The notes under the pieces were generated by a model. That model was not told where the DNA came from, ran no database searches, and was given only the letters and a program-made list of their open reading frames with translations. Shown here piece after piece: positions 34,370-43,949 of a DNA stretch of 64,000 nt. The stretch's first letter is position 1. Each line of letters opens with the position of its first letter. A program made the translations under genes and the position numbers. The stretch lies in NCBI RefSeq assembly GCF_016711335.1, contig NZ_JADJTF010000001.1:930001-994000 (forward strand), in the 5' to 3' direction. The DNA comes from Thiofilum sp. (GTDB lineage: Bacteria > Pseudomonadota > Gammaproteobacteria > Thiotrichales > Thiotrichaceae).

Positions 34370-35458
34370 TTAGTTAACGGCAGTGTGCACGTAATAATCG
34401 GTATCACTAAAGCTTTCAAAATCAGTGCTATTAACGCCATTATAAGCCACTACTGTAGGTTGGCTTGGCGCAACGTCGGCTAAATAGGCGGTTTTATTAT
34501 CACTAGAGCGACTAATATAATTTTGGGTAGGCAATTTTTGGTAATTGGTTGCATAGGTTACGGCTACCCGCTTGTTAGATTTTTTACCCTTAGCCGTCTT
34601 AGTTTTCTTTTTGGCTGTATCCACTTTTAAAGCAGCAGTTTGAAAACCTGCTTGTATATCTGCCTTGGTATCTTTGCCTACATAGTAGCTAGTTGCGTAA
34701 TTAGCACCCACTTTACTATTGGATTGTGCCAAGGTTTCTAAACGATGGAACTCCTCCATTACCTTGACCACATAATTTTGGGTTTCACGGTAAGGCGGTA
34801 TACCACCATGTTTATCCACCGCGCCAGGCCCTGCATTATAACCTGCAAGCGCTAAGCGTTTATTCCCATTAAAGCGTTGCAGCATTTGAGCTAGGTATTT
34901 AACTCCACCTTTAATATTATCACTAGGTTCATAGCTATTAGACACGCCCATTAATTCAGCCGTACCGGGCATCAATTGCATTAGACCTTGAGCACCTACG
35001 GGTGAGGTAGCGGTGTGATTAAAGCAAGACTCTTGGCGAATTAAGGCACGTACTAAATTTTCCTCTACCCCATACGCACGCGCATAGGCTTTAATAGTAG
35101 GTAAATGTTGCTGTGCATTACGCTCCACCTGCTGAGCTGTCCATTGACCACAGCCTCGTGGCTCTAGTGATAAGCTGGTGGGAATATAATCTGTTTGCGA
35201 GACGCCCGCAAAAGAGCCATAGTTATTAGACTGAGTAGTCGTTTTACGCCGTGCAGCGGGTGCTGGACTACCGTATTTGGCTACTAATTTAATTTTTTTG
35301 CCGACAACCTTAGTATTAGTGAGCCACTGTTTACCATCTTTATCAACATAGAGATAAATTTCTGCTTTAGCCGTTTGACTCCATAATAAGCCCATGCAGG
35401 TGGCTGCCATCACAGGAAGGCGGAAAGTGGAAAAACATGCTGTTGTTAGATTCATCAT
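34370..35458 (-). CDS. exported lytic transglycosylase with DUF4124 and SLT domains
   Basis: This 362-residue protein has a signal peptide (about 1-32, ending AKA), then a DUF4124 segment (EIYLYVDKDGKQWLTN). The SLT goose-lysozyme-like domain (about 120-240) follows: LIRQESCFNHTATSPVGAQG carries the catalytic Glu, then GLMQLMPGTAELM and ALAGYNAGPGAVDKHGGIP. The last 120 residues are basic and low in complexity (KKKTKTAKGKKSNK) with no known fold. It cleaves peptidoglycan glycan strands to anhydromuropeptides. It stands alone with about 330 bases of leader sequence. Confidence 0.92.
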   Translation of the reverse strand: MMNLTTACFSTFRLPVMAATCMGLLWSQTAKAEIYLYVDKDGKQWLTNTKVVGKKIKLVAKYGSPAPAARRKTTTQSNNYGSFAGVSQTDYIPTSLSLEPRGCGQWTAQQVERNAQQHLPTIKAYARAYGVEENLVRALIRQESCFNHTATSPVGAQGLMQLMPGTAELMGVSNSYEPSDNIKGGVKYLAQMLQRFNGNKRLALAGYNAGPGAVDKHGGIPPYRETQNYVVKVMEEFHRLETLAQSNSKVGANYATSYYVGKDTKADIQAGFQTAALKVDTAKKKTKTAKGKKSNKRVAVTYATNYQKLPTQNYISRSSDNKTAYLADVAPSQPTVVAYNGVNSTDFESFSDTDYYVHTAVN

Positions 35459-35785
35459 TATTGTTCGTCTGTTGTTATTTTGTTGTCAAAATAATGAGAT
35501 GGATTAAAAGTCCATTGCCAGTCCTAGGCGGCATTAAAACATCTTGTCAAGCCATAAAACAATTTAACATGATGAACGGTATAATAATGAAGATTTTGTA
35601 AAAGCTTAGTTTTTAGGCTAAAAAACCTCAAACTGAACATAAGATTAACTAGCCAGATTATTTTTTTAGGTATAGAATCGTTGTTGCTAATGAGCAAAAG
35701 GTATTCATAGGGATCGTGATACCAACTTGTGGGTTTCAGTTGACACGGCTGAAACTCACATTCTCACTATCATAACCCCAGTCAT
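35459..35785. other. intergenic region upstream of the lytic transglycosylase
   Basis: This 327-base region is A+T-rich with no convincing gene. It holds the 3' hairpin of the apaG end (35729-35759) and presumably the promoter of the transglycosylase gene. Confidence 0.6.
35729..35759 (-). repeat. stable hairpin downstream of apaG
   Basis: GTGGGTTTCAG and CTGAAACTCAC form an 11-base stem with one mismatch around a nine-base loop. It lies 27 bases past the apaG stop on the minus strand. No T run follows, so it may be an RNA-stabilising 3' hairpin rather than an intrinsic terminator. Confidence 0.5.
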
Positions 35786-36163
35786 TTAATGTACTAAACG
35801 TCGATTCGCCAAACTAAAAGGGGCAATCGATGCATCAAATTTAGTTCCGTCCTCGGCTAACATCTGATAACTACCTTGCATAGCCCCAATCGGTGTATCC
35901 AATACTACACCGCTGGTATAGCGAAAGCCCTCATTCGGATTCAACCTAGGTTGCTCACCCACTACGCCCTCGCCCCGTACTTGCTGCTCGTGCCCATTGG
36001 CATCGGTAATGATCCAATGCCGACTGATTAATTTAGCTGCTACCAAGCCTCGATTCACAATGGTAATCGTATAAGCAAACGCATAACGATCCCGTTCTGG
36101 CTCCGACTCGTGTTCTAGGTATTCAGTCGTTGCTGAGACTTCAATCTTATAACGCTCCGTCAC
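35786..36163 (-). CDS. apaG: ApaG (Co2+/Mg2+ efflux-associated) protein
   Basis: This 125-residue fibronectin-III-like beta protein is recognised by [44 protein letters not shown] and [10 protein letters not shown], all conserved in ApaG. Bacterial ApaG mutants in Salmonella are altered in cobalt resistance and magnesium efflux; the molecular role is not known. Here it is 32 bases downstream of proB rather than beside apaH and ksgA. Confidence 0.94.
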   Translation of the reverse strand: MTERYKIEVSATTEYLEHESEPERDRYAFAYTITIVNRGLVAAKLISRHWIITDANGHEQQVRGEGVVGEQPRLNPNEGFRYTSGVVLDTPIGAMQGSYQMLAEDGTKFDASIAPFSLANRRLVH

Positions 36164-36195
36164 AGGGCTACTCCTCTGAATTACAAGGCAAGTCG

Positions 36196-37302
36196 CTACA
36201 ATACCACTAAATTATCGCGATGAATTAATTCAGCCGCATCTAAATAACCTAATAACTGCTCAATTGCTTTAGAAGGTTGGCGTTTAATTTTATCGGCCTC
36301 TTCACTAGCATAGTTAACTAAACCTTTAGCGATAATTTGTCCATTAGGTGCAAAACAACCCACCACATCACCGCGCTCAAAGACTCCTTCAATGCGTGTG
36401 ACCCCAATCGGTAATAAGCTCTTACCTGTATTGAGGATGGCATTAACAGCCCCTTCATCTAGCCATACCTTACCACGCATTTGTAATTGGCTAGCGATCC
36501 ATTGCTTACGCGCGACTAGCGGCTCTTGGTCAGCAATTAATAGGGTTCCGATAGTCTCACCCTGTTTTAAACGCTCTAATACCAAAGGCTCACGCCCTGA
36601 GGCAATGATAGTCGCACATCCTGAAGTCGCAGCCCGTTGCGCCGCTAAAACTTTGGTGCGCATTCCACCACTACCAATTAAAGTACCTGCACCCCCCGCG
36701 TAGCCTACTAAGGTCTCATCACTCGCACGCCCTAACTCAATCAACTCCGCATCAGCAAACTTACGCGGATCTTTATTATAAAGCCCCGCTTGATCCGTCA
36801 AAATAATCAACACATCGGCTTCAATCAGATTAGCTACTAATGCACCTAGGGTATCATTATCACCTAAACGAATTTCCTCATAAGCAACCGTATCATTTTC
36901 ATTAATAACCGGAATCGTGCCTAAATCTACTAATTCACGTAAGGTATTACGTGCATTGAGATAGCGGCGGCGATGGGCTAAATCATCATGAGTTAGCAAG
37001 ACTTGAGCCGCATGAAAGCCGTGTAATTGGAAATTTTCTTCATAAGCTTGAATCAGGCTCATTTGCCCAATCGCCGCCGCTGCTTGCTTTTGATAGAGTG
37101 CTTTAGGCTTTTCGCTCCAGCCCATACGACTCATCCCCTCAGCGACCGCACCTGAGGATACTAACACGACCTCAATGCCCTGCTTACGTAGACGCGCCAT
37201 TTGCCCCGCCCAATCGGCTAAAGCGGGACGATCTAGCCCTTGACCGTCTCTGGTTAGTAAGGCACTTCCAATTTTAACTACCCAACGTTGGGTAGTGCGC
37301 AT
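36196..37302 (-). CDS. proB: glutamate 5-kinase
   Basis: ProB phosphorylates glutamate to gamma-glutamyl phosphate, the first step of proline synthesis. I start at [17 protein letters not shown] (37302, 368 residues), four bases after the obgE stop; an ATG 11 codons upstream overlaps obgE. The amino-acid kinase domain (1-260) has [33 protein letters not shown] and GTGGMRTK-like [12 protein letters not shown]-terminal PUA domain follows (about 275-360, [13 protein letters not shown]). E. coli ProB is 367 residues. The obgE-proB linkage is common in gammaproteobacteria. Confidence 0.93.
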   Translation of the reverse strand: MRTTQRWVVKIGSALLTRDGQGLDRPALADWAGQMARLRKQGIEVVLVSSGAVAEGMSRMGWSEKPKALYQKQAAAAIGQMSLIQAYEENFQLHGFHAAQVLLTHDDLAHRRRYLNARNTLRELVDLGTIPVINENDTVAYEEIRLGDNDTLGALVANLIEADVLIILTDQAGLYNKDPRKFADAELIELGRASDETLVGYAGGAGTLIGSGGMRTKVLAAQRAATSGCATIIASGREPLVLERLKQGETIGTLLIADQEPLVARKQWIASQLQMRGKVWLDEGAVNAILNTGKSLLPIGVTRIEGVFERGDVVGCFAPNGQIIAKGLVNYASEEADKIKRQPSKAIEQLLGYLDAAELIHRDNLVVL

Positions 37303-37306
37303 AAAA

Positions 37307-38353
<1,047 letters not shown>

Positions 38354-38368
38354 TCATATACCACATAC

Positions 38369-38399
38369 AAAAAAAGCCCCGACCTGCGGAGCTTTTTTT
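38369..38399. terminator. bidirectional intrinsic terminator between rpmA and obgE
   Basis: Seven A on the left, a G+C-rich stem (GCCCCG/CGGAGC with one mismatch) and seven T on the right. It lies 34 bases after rpmA and 19 bases before the obgE start, so it probably limits read-through from the strong ribosomal-protein promoter into obgE-proB. Confidence 0.8.
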
Positions 38400-38433
38400 G
38401 TAGCTTTAATCACCCAACAGATGAGACTTAAAA

Positions 38434-38700
38434 TTAAGCCTGAGCTGCCGGTTGTACGCTAATAAATTTACGGCCACGGTCGCCTTTTTGTAGGAACACT
38501 ACAGTGCCATCAACTTTGGCAAATAATGTGTGATCCTTACCACAACCTACATTGTCACCGGGGTGAAATTGAGTACCACGTTGACGTACTAGGATATTAC
38601 CCGCTCTAACGATTTCGCCGCCAAAGCGTTTAACACCTAAACGTTTGGATTCGGAATCGCGTCCATTACGGGTACTACCGCCTGCTTTCTTATGTGCCAT
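38434..38700 (-). CDS. rpmA: 50S ribosomal protein L27
   Basis: This 88-residue protein starts [20 protein letters not shown], the conserved tail of L27 that reaches the peptidyl-transferase centre. [20 protein letters not shown] follows. It is separated from rplU by 12 bases and shares its promoter. Confidence 0.97.
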   Translation of the reverse strand: MAHKKAGGSTRNGRDSESKRLGVKRFGGEIVRAGNILVRQRGTQFHPGDNVGCGKDHTLFAKVDGTVVFLQKGDRGRKFISVQPAAQA

Positions 38701-38712
38701 GTCTGAAACCCC

Positions 38713-39024
38713 TTATGCCGTAATACCAGTGATTTCGATTTTTGTCAGGTACTGGCGATGACCAGTCCGTTTCTGATGGTGTTTACGACGACGGAATTTC
38801 ATGATTTCAATCTTTTCGCCGCGCATTTGTGATTTAACAACAGCTGTTACTTTGCTGCCATCCACATAGGGCGCACCGATTTTGACGCTCTCGCCACTTC
38901 CAACCATCAGGACATTTTCGAAATCGACGCTGGAGCCTTCTGCTACATCCAGTTTCTCAACTTGGATGATGTCGCCTTGGGCGACGCGGTACTGTTTACC
39001 GCCTGTTGCGATAACCGCATACAT
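38713..39024 (-). CDS. rplU: 50S ribosomal protein L21
   Basis: The 103-residue protein starts at [14 protein letters not shown], the conserved N-terminus; the frame is open 25 codons further upstream but that part is the leader. [19 protein letters not shown] near the end is the rRNA-binding signature. RBS TGGAGACAC. First gene of the rplU-rpmA unit. Confidence 0.96.
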   Translation of the reverse strand: MYAVIATGGKQYRVAQGDIIQVEKLDVAEGSSVDFENVLMVGSGESVKIGAPYVDGSKVTAVVKSQMRGEKIEIMKFRRRKHHQKRTGHRQYLTKIEITGITA

Positions 39025-39066
39025 GTTAGTGTGTCTCCAAAAAAATGTCCTGTAAAAAGCCGACGG

Positions 39067-39095
39067 ATTATAATGACTAAAGCACCCAAGATCAA
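39067..39095 (-). promoter_or_regulatory. sigma-70 promoter of rplU-rpmA
   Basis: On the minus strand TTGATC (39095-39090) and a consensus TATAAT (39072-39067) are separated by 17 bases. The -10 lies about 43 bases before the rplU ATG. Confidence 0.72.
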
Positions 39096-39133
39096 ACAAA
39101 TAGTGAATATTTTAGTGTACTACTTTTAAAAAC

Positions 39134-39163
39134 TTGACACTGAGTAGTCCAGTTACCTAGCAT
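39134..39163 (+). promoter_or_regulatory. candidate promoter of ispB
   Basis: TTGACA at 39134-39139 and TAGCAT at 39158-39163 with an 18-base spacer. The -35 is consensus and the -10 is weak. It would leave a leader of about 120 bases before ispB. Confidence 0.4.
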
Positions 39164-39291
39164 GCGGGCTTTACCCTGCCAATTTTTCAGATGTTTCAAG
39201 CCACACCCATCAGAGCAAATTTGCAAGGGTTTACACCTCTCCCACATCAGTCTATTCCCTGAAGGGAGCGGTTTCCACTAAAGGATTTTTA

Positions 39292-40260
39292 ATGAATTTT
39301 AACGCTATACGCCAATTAGTTGCTCAAGATATGCAGGCTGTCGATGACCTTATTCGGCGGCGTTTGTATTCTGAGGTCGTGCTAATTAATCAACTGAGCC
39401 AATACATTATTGGTAGCGGTGGCAAGCGTTTGCGTCCTCTATTAGCCCTATTAGTAGCTCGTGCTTGTGGTTATCAAGGCACTCATCATGTCGATGTTGC
39501 AGCTATTATTGAATTCATTCATACCGCCACTTTATTGCATGATGATGTGGTGGATGAATCGGATATGCGCCGTGGGCAAGAAACAGCAAATAATGTTTGG
39601 GGTAATCAAGCAGCCGTTTTAGTGGGTGACTTTTTATACTCGCGTTCATTTGAAATGATGGTGAGTATTGGCAGTATGCGCGTGATGGAAATTTTATCGA
39701 CCACCACTAATATTATTGCCGAAGGTGAGGTCATGCAGCTACTTAACTGTCATGACCCTGATACTACTGAACAACGCTATATGGATGTCATTCATTCCAA
39801 AACCGCCAAACTGTTTGAAGCTGCTACGCAATTGGGCGCAATCTTGGCTCAACGTCCTGAGGCAGAAGAGTTGGCGATGGCAAGATATGGTATGCACCTA
39901 GGAACAGCATTCCAATTAGTCGATGATGTACTGGATTACAGCGCTAGCAGCGAAGAAATGGGTAAGAACGTGGGGGATGATTTAGCCGAAGGTAAACCCA
40001 CTCTGCCATTAATTATCGCTTTGCAGCGTAGTCAAGGTGAACAAGCTCAACTGATTCGTCAGGCTATTGAACAGGGTGGGCTAGAACGCATTGATGCGAT
40101 TCAACAAGCTATCAAAGATACCCAAGCGCTCGAATACACTATGGATAAAGCACGTACCGAAGCACAATTAGCCGTTAATGCTTTACAAGTCCTGCCCGAC
40201 TCTGATTACAAAACCGCTTTAGAGAGTCTCAGTTGGTTAGCGGTGAATCGTTCACATTAA
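39292..40260 (+). CDS. ispB: polyprenyl diphosphate synthase (octaprenyl type)
   Basis: This 322-residue trans-prenyltransferase builds the ubiquinone side chain from farnesyl diphosphate and IPP. The first Asp-rich motif is LLHDDVVDESDMRRG near residue 84, the second is LVDDVLDYSAS near 211, and GSGGKRLRPLLALLVARACG is the IPP-binding start. Length and motif order match IspB. It is divergent from rplU, the usual arrangement. RBS AAAGGA. Confidence 0.93.
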   Translation: MNFNAIRQLVAQDMQAVDDLIRRRLYSEVVLINQLSQYIIGSGGKRLRPLLALLVARACGYQGTHHVDVAAIIEFIHTATLLHDDVVDESDMRRGQETANNVWGNQAAVLVGDFLYSRSFEMMVSIGSMRVMEILSTTTNIIAEGEVMQLLNCHDPDTTEQRYMDVIHSKTAKLFEAATQLGAILAQRPEAEELAMARYGMHLGTAFQLVDDVLDYSASSEEMGKNVGDDLAEGKPTLPLIIALQRSQGEQAQLIRQAIEQGGLERIDAIQQAIKDTQALEYTMDKARTEAQLAVNALQVLPDSDYKTALESLSWLAVNRSH

Positions 40261-40378
40261 TCCCAAACTAACAATTCTAAGTATCCGCACCGTATAAGAC
40301 TCGCTACAATGCTCGGTTAGAGACTGCTCTAGAAGCAGTATCAAGGCTCATTTATTACTTCAATAACGATCTATAACC

Positions 40379-41194
40379 ATGCAAAACTCAACCATGTCGG
40401 CTAAGGTAGTTGCCAGTCCATTAGCGGCTAATGACAGCACTTGGTTTATTAAACAACTTCAAAACCAAACCGATACGGCACTATCCGAGCCGATTTATCG
40501 CCAATTATTACGTCACATTATTCAAATGATTAATACTGGCGTACTCACCGAAGGAGCGAGCCTACCCTCAGAGCGCACCTTGGCAGAGGCGCTGAATCTA
40601 AGCCGTACTACTATCCGCAAATGTTATGATGAGTTACGTGAACTCAATTACATTAGCACGCACGGTCGCGCGGGGGTTATGGTTAAAAGCCCCACCCGTA
40701 TTGCCCCTGAAATTGGTAAATTAAAAGGGTTTACCGAGGAAATGCGCGAATTGGGTATGCAACCCTCTACTAAGCTACTAGCCCGTGAAATCGTGCAAGA
40801 CCGTACCATTGCCTCCATTTTCAATCGCCCTTCTACCGCTACCTTTTTGCAATTAATACGCTTACGCCTTGCCGATGATGTACCTATGACCCGTGAAGTG
40901 GCGTGGTATGACCTAACCCTTGCTCCCGCATTAGAACAATGGGATGTAGTCGGTTCGGCTTATGAATACTTGCAGCAGCACTGCGGTCTAATACTCGATC
41001 ATGCCGAGCAAACTATTGAAGCGACTATGAGTAATACACATGAAATGCTCGCTTTTGGCTTTGAAGTACCTAACCCCTGTTTATTACTCAAACGCAAAAC
41101 TTATACCACCACCGCACAGATGATTGAGTATGTTGAGGGTACTTTCCGAGGGGATGCTTATACCTATCGCATTAATTTAAAACTTAAGCCGTGA
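40379..41194 (+). CDS. GntR family transcriptional regulator (HutC/UTRA type)
   Basis: This 271-residue protein has an N-terminal winged helix-turn-helix (about 35-105: EPIYRQLLRHIIQMINTGVL, LPSERTLAEALNLSRTTIRK) and a C-terminal UTRA ligand-binding domain (about 125-265) of chorismate-lyase fold. HutC-type members respond to small organic acids, amino sugars or phosphonates. The gene converges on the ribokinase gene with an 11-base overlap of their 3' ends, so they are not one operon; a regulatory link is possible but unproven. Confidence 0.9.
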   Translation: MQNSTMSAKVVASPLAANDSTWFIKQLQNQTDTALSEPIYRQLLRHIIQMINTGVLTEGASLPSERTLAEALNLSRTTIRKCYDELRELNYISTHGRAGVMVKSPTRIAPEIGKLKGFTEEMRELGMQPSTKLLAREIVQDRTIASIFNRPSTATFLQLIRLRLADDVPMTREVAWYDLTLAPALEQWDVVGSAYEYLQQHCGLILDHAEQTIEATMSNTHEMLAFGFEVPNPCLLLKRKTYTTTAQMIEYVEGTFRGDAYTYRINLKLKP

Positions 41195-42098
41195 AAGTGT
41201 TAAGTTGCTCTACAGTAGGCAATACTTGCAATACACCTTGACGTGCTGCCACATAAGCCCCGCAAGTATTGGCGGTTGTTAATGCTTGGGATAAAGGTTG
41301 CCGAGACAATAAGGCATATACCAAACCCGCTGTAAACGCATCGCCTGCTCCGGTAGGATCTTGTAACTCAATCGACTGAGCGGGCACGTAATTCATGCGC
41401 CCCTCCTGCTCAACCGCTACACAACCCTGCTCCGCTAAAGTCACGATCAATAATTTACCCTGCCAGCTAAGTTGCTCCAAAGTAGTGAGCCATTGAGTGC
41501 TAGACCAATTCGACACCTCACCTAATTGAAAAAACTGTGCAGCCTCCGTTTCATTTAAGACCCAAATATCCGTTAATGCCGTCAAGAGTGCAGAAGGTTG
41601 TCGCCAAGGAGAAGGATTTAACAGGGTTGGTATTCCCGCTTCGCGTGCTAATTGAAAGGCTCGAATAATAGGCGCTTCAGGTATTTCAAATTGGGCGCAG
41701 ACTAATTGACTATCGACCAAGCTAGGGCGTACTTGCTCAATATGATCAGCGTTTAATTTGGCATTGGCTCCGGCATAGATAGCAATCATATTTTGCCCCT
41801 CTTCCGCTACTAAACCCACTCCAAAACCAGAAGCTCCCTCCATCACTAATACATGTTCGGTGGTTAAACCTGCTTGTTGCAAATAAGTGATTAAGGCTTG
41901 TCCCGCTGCATCTCTACCCACCGCCACCACTAAATTCACGGCTAACCCCAAACGCTGCATACCTAAAGCTAGATTTAAACCCTTACCCCCATGCTCAATC
42001 CAAAGCTGTTCGGCGGCTACTGATTCACCCGCTTGTGGTAACTGCTTCACCCCCACACTATGCGCCTGAACATAACTACCCAATACTAATACCTGCAT
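41184..42098 (-). CDS. rbsK: ribokinase / PfkB family sugar kinase
   Basis: This 304-residue protein starts at MQVLVLGSYVQAH, which follows GGTGGAG at good spacing; an in-frame start 8 codons upstream lacks one. PfkB signatures: GGKGLNLALGMQRLG near residue 38 and DPTGAGDAFTAGLVYALL near 248, with the catalytic Asp. It phosphorylates a sugar, ribose being the most frequent for this subgroup, though no ribose transporter is nearby. Its 3' end overlaps that of the GntR gene. Confidence 0.85.
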   Translation of the reverse strand: MQVLVLGSYVQAHSVGVKQLPQAGESVAAEQLWIEHGGKGLNLALGMQRLGLAVNLVVAVGRDAAGQALITYLQQAGLTTEHVLVMEGASGFGVGLVAEEGQNMIAIYAGANAKLNADHIEQVRPSLVDSQLVCAQFEIPEAPIIRAFQLAREAGIPTLLNPSPWRQPSALLTALTDIWVLNETEAAQFFQLGEVSNWSSTQWLTTLEQLSWQGKLLIVTLAEQGCVAVEQEGRMNYVPAQSIELQDPTGAGDAFTAGLVYALLSRQPLSQALTTANTCGAYVAARQGVLQVLPTVEQLNTFTA

Positions 42099-42267
42099 CG
42101 ACTCCACCTCGCTAATTACCACTAGGGATTAGTGTAGATAATTGTGTAGCAAAACCAATACTCCCAGTATGAGGTTTTTATGATAGGTATCAATGAAGTA
42201 CTTAAATGGGTGACACTTTTGGTATGTTTATGGCTATACTCTTAATAAGCAAGCAGTGGAGTCTAAT

Positions 42268-42780
42268 ATGCCTCTTTCACTAGCCCATTTAAGCGAATCT
42301 GAAGCCGCCGCTTTAGTACAACAGCTCCTAGGTAAAGCTTTTCAACAGGTCAATCGAGTCGGTGGGGTGTCGCTGCATCAAACGGAGGTCAGAGATTATC
42401 GTGGCTCTGATGAGGAACTCCAAGCCGCCGCCTTATTAGATACTGATCACCATTGGACTGAGGTTCAGGATAGTTGGATAGAAGCTTTCAGCCGCTCAGG
42501 GGGCTTATGTTTTTTTGACCCTATTGGCTTGCGCTACTACCTACCTGCTTATATGGATTGGTATATGCGTAAGGGCAAAACGCATGAGAGCAATATTACC
42601 GGTACCCTTTTATGGCGCTTATCCAATGCTTATGTGCACAACATGACTTTTGACCAACTATTCACTCCAGAGCAATTAACGGCGATTAAAACTTTTCTCG
42701 CTTATGCAGCCGCACATAGTCCTTGTGATCCAGAACAAGCTCAAGCTATTTTGACGGCCTATGAGCGAACTGGTGTTTAA
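42268..42780 (+). CDS. DUF6714-like hypothetical protein
   Basis: This 170-residue soluble protein starts at MPLSLAHLSESE after GTGGAG; an in-frame GTG four codons upstream overlaps that ribosome-binding site. The core (HHWTEVQDSWIEAFSRSGGL, FFDPIGLRYYLPAYMDWYMR, TFDQLFTPEQLTAIKTFLAY) resembles DUF6714, a family of small bacterial proteins without known function, often near polymorphic-toxin or immunity genes. No signal peptide or membrane helix. It is followed by a promoter-like TATAAT (42811) and a lectin gene. Confidence 0.7.
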   Translation: MPLSLAHLSESEAAALVQQLLGKAFQQVNRVGGVSLHQTEVRDYRGSDEELQAAALLDTDHHWTEVQDSWIEAFSRSGGLCFFDPIGLRYYLPAYMDWYMRKGKTHESNITGTLLWRLSNAYVHNMTFDQLFTPEQLTAIKTFLAYAAAHSPCDPEQAQAILTAYERTGV

Positions 42781-42861
42781 TACTCACCCCTGACTAAGCC
42801 TTGCTTAGTCTATAATATGGTACTATATTGGTACTTCAATGGACAACAGCGAGGTGATTCC

Positions 42862-43380
42862 ATGAAATACTATCTATCTGTTTTAGCAGGGTTAACTACG
42901 GCTAGTTTCCTGTGCGTTTCTCCTGTCTCTGCTGATCTGCCCTCATCCGGTTTGTACTATCTCCAAGCTCAACATAGCGGTAAATGCCTGCATCAACATG
43001 GGGGTAATCAAAACGAAGGCGGTGCTGTCACTCAATGGAAGTGCATTAATCAGCGCAATGTACAAGTTGAAAAACTTCAAGTGGGTAGTGGCTATTTTAT
43101 GCTGCGCTTTCGCCATAGCGGCAAATGCCTGACCGTGCTAAACGAGGGGCGCAGCAATGGGACTCCGATTGTGCAGCAGACCTGTAACTACGAAGGGCCG
43201 ATTGGACAAACGTGGAAACAACTCCCCGGACAAGGCGCTTATGTGAAGATTCAATCCTCTACTGGACTGTGCCTCCATCAACATGGTGCAACCTTTGGCG
43301 ATGGAGATCGGATTACGGGTTGGGAATGTGTCGATCAAGGTAATGTACGCTGGAAATGGACGCCAGCGCCTGCTAACTAA
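42862..43380 (+). CDS. secreted ricin-type beta-trefoil lectin
   Basis: This 172-residue protein starts at MKYYLSVLAGLTTASFL after GAGGTG and carries a signal peptide (to about residue 24, VSA). The mature part is a single ricin B domain with three repeats: HSGKCLHQHGG, RHSGKCLTVLNEG and STGLCLHQHGA, and aromatic closing residues (QWKC, QTWKQ, RWKW). Two repeats carry LHQHG in place of the more usual LDV. It is a second, diverged member besides the lectin-Kunitz protein at 17376-18005. Sugar binding is likely but specificity is unknown. Confidence 0.85.
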   Translation: MKYYLSVLAGLTTASFLCVSPVSADLPSSGLYYLQAQHSGKCLHQHGGNQNEGGAVTQWKCINQRNVQVEKLQVGSGYFMLRFRHSGKCLTVLNEGRSNGTPIVQQTCNYEGPIGQTWKQLPGQGAYVKIQSSTGLCLHQHGATFGDGDRITGWECVDQGNVRWKWTPAPAN

Positions 43381-43408
43381 CTCACAACTATTCATCGGAG
43401 GAATACTA

Positions 43409-43894
43409 ATGAAACGTATCACCTTAGCCACCACCCTTATGCTATTGGCTCCTACTACCTTTGCGCTTGATGCTGCGTGTGAGCCTTTGGTAAATGCCAG
43501 TAAAGCACGAATGGCTCAACCCGCTTGGCACTCGATTGTCGAAGGCGATGGCATCAAACTAGAAGCGATCAAAGTCGATGGTCAGTTTTATATGAGCGAA
43601 GATAATAAATGGCAAAAATCCCCTGTAGATTTAGATAAAGCCGAGCAAATTGCTATTGACTCTATTTTGAACGGCAGCCTGAAAGTGACCAATTGCAAGG
43701 AAGAAGGTACTGAAACGATTGAGGGGGTTGAAACTACCATTTTAGGTTATGACTCAGAAGTAGTAGGTACTGATTTAGGCAAAGGTCGAGTTAAAATTTA
43801 TTTAGGTAAAGAGGATGGTCTGCCCTATCTCTCCACCTTTGATAAGACTAAATCGACATATCGTTATACTAATATCAGCGCCCCCACACTTTAA
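43409..43894 (+). CDS. secreted hypothetical protein
   Basis: This 161-residue protein starts at MKRITLATTLMLLAP after CGGAGGAATA. Signal peptide to about residue 18. The mature part has two cysteines (DAACEPL, TNCKEEG) and alternating beta-prone stretches (VDGQFYMSEDNKWQKSPVDL, ETTILGYDSEVVG, GRVKIYLGKEDGLPYLSTF), which recall outer-membrane lipoprotein-carrier or DUF-type beta sandwiches. I do not recognise it. It follows the lectin gene by 28 bases on the same strand and precedes the transglutaminase-like gene by 55. Confidence 0.72.
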   Translation: MKRITLATTLMLLAPTTFALDAACEPLVNASKARMAQPAWHSIVEGDGIKLEAIKVDGQFYMSEDNKWQKSPVDLDKAEQIAIDSILNGSLKVTNCKEEGTETIEGVETTILGYDSEVVGTDLGKGRVKIYLGKEDGLPYLSTFDKTKSTYRYTNISAPTL

Positions 43895-43949
43895 TAATCT
43901 GAATGAATAATTTTACCCATTAATCCTTTTCGTTGTTTAGGAGCAGCCT

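Noticed and set aside
42791..42816. ACTAAG-CCTTG-CTTAGT hairpin with TATAAT as a lectin promoter/operator
   Set aside because: The -10 is good but no convincing -35 lies at 16-18 bases, and the hairpin is small; left unannotated.
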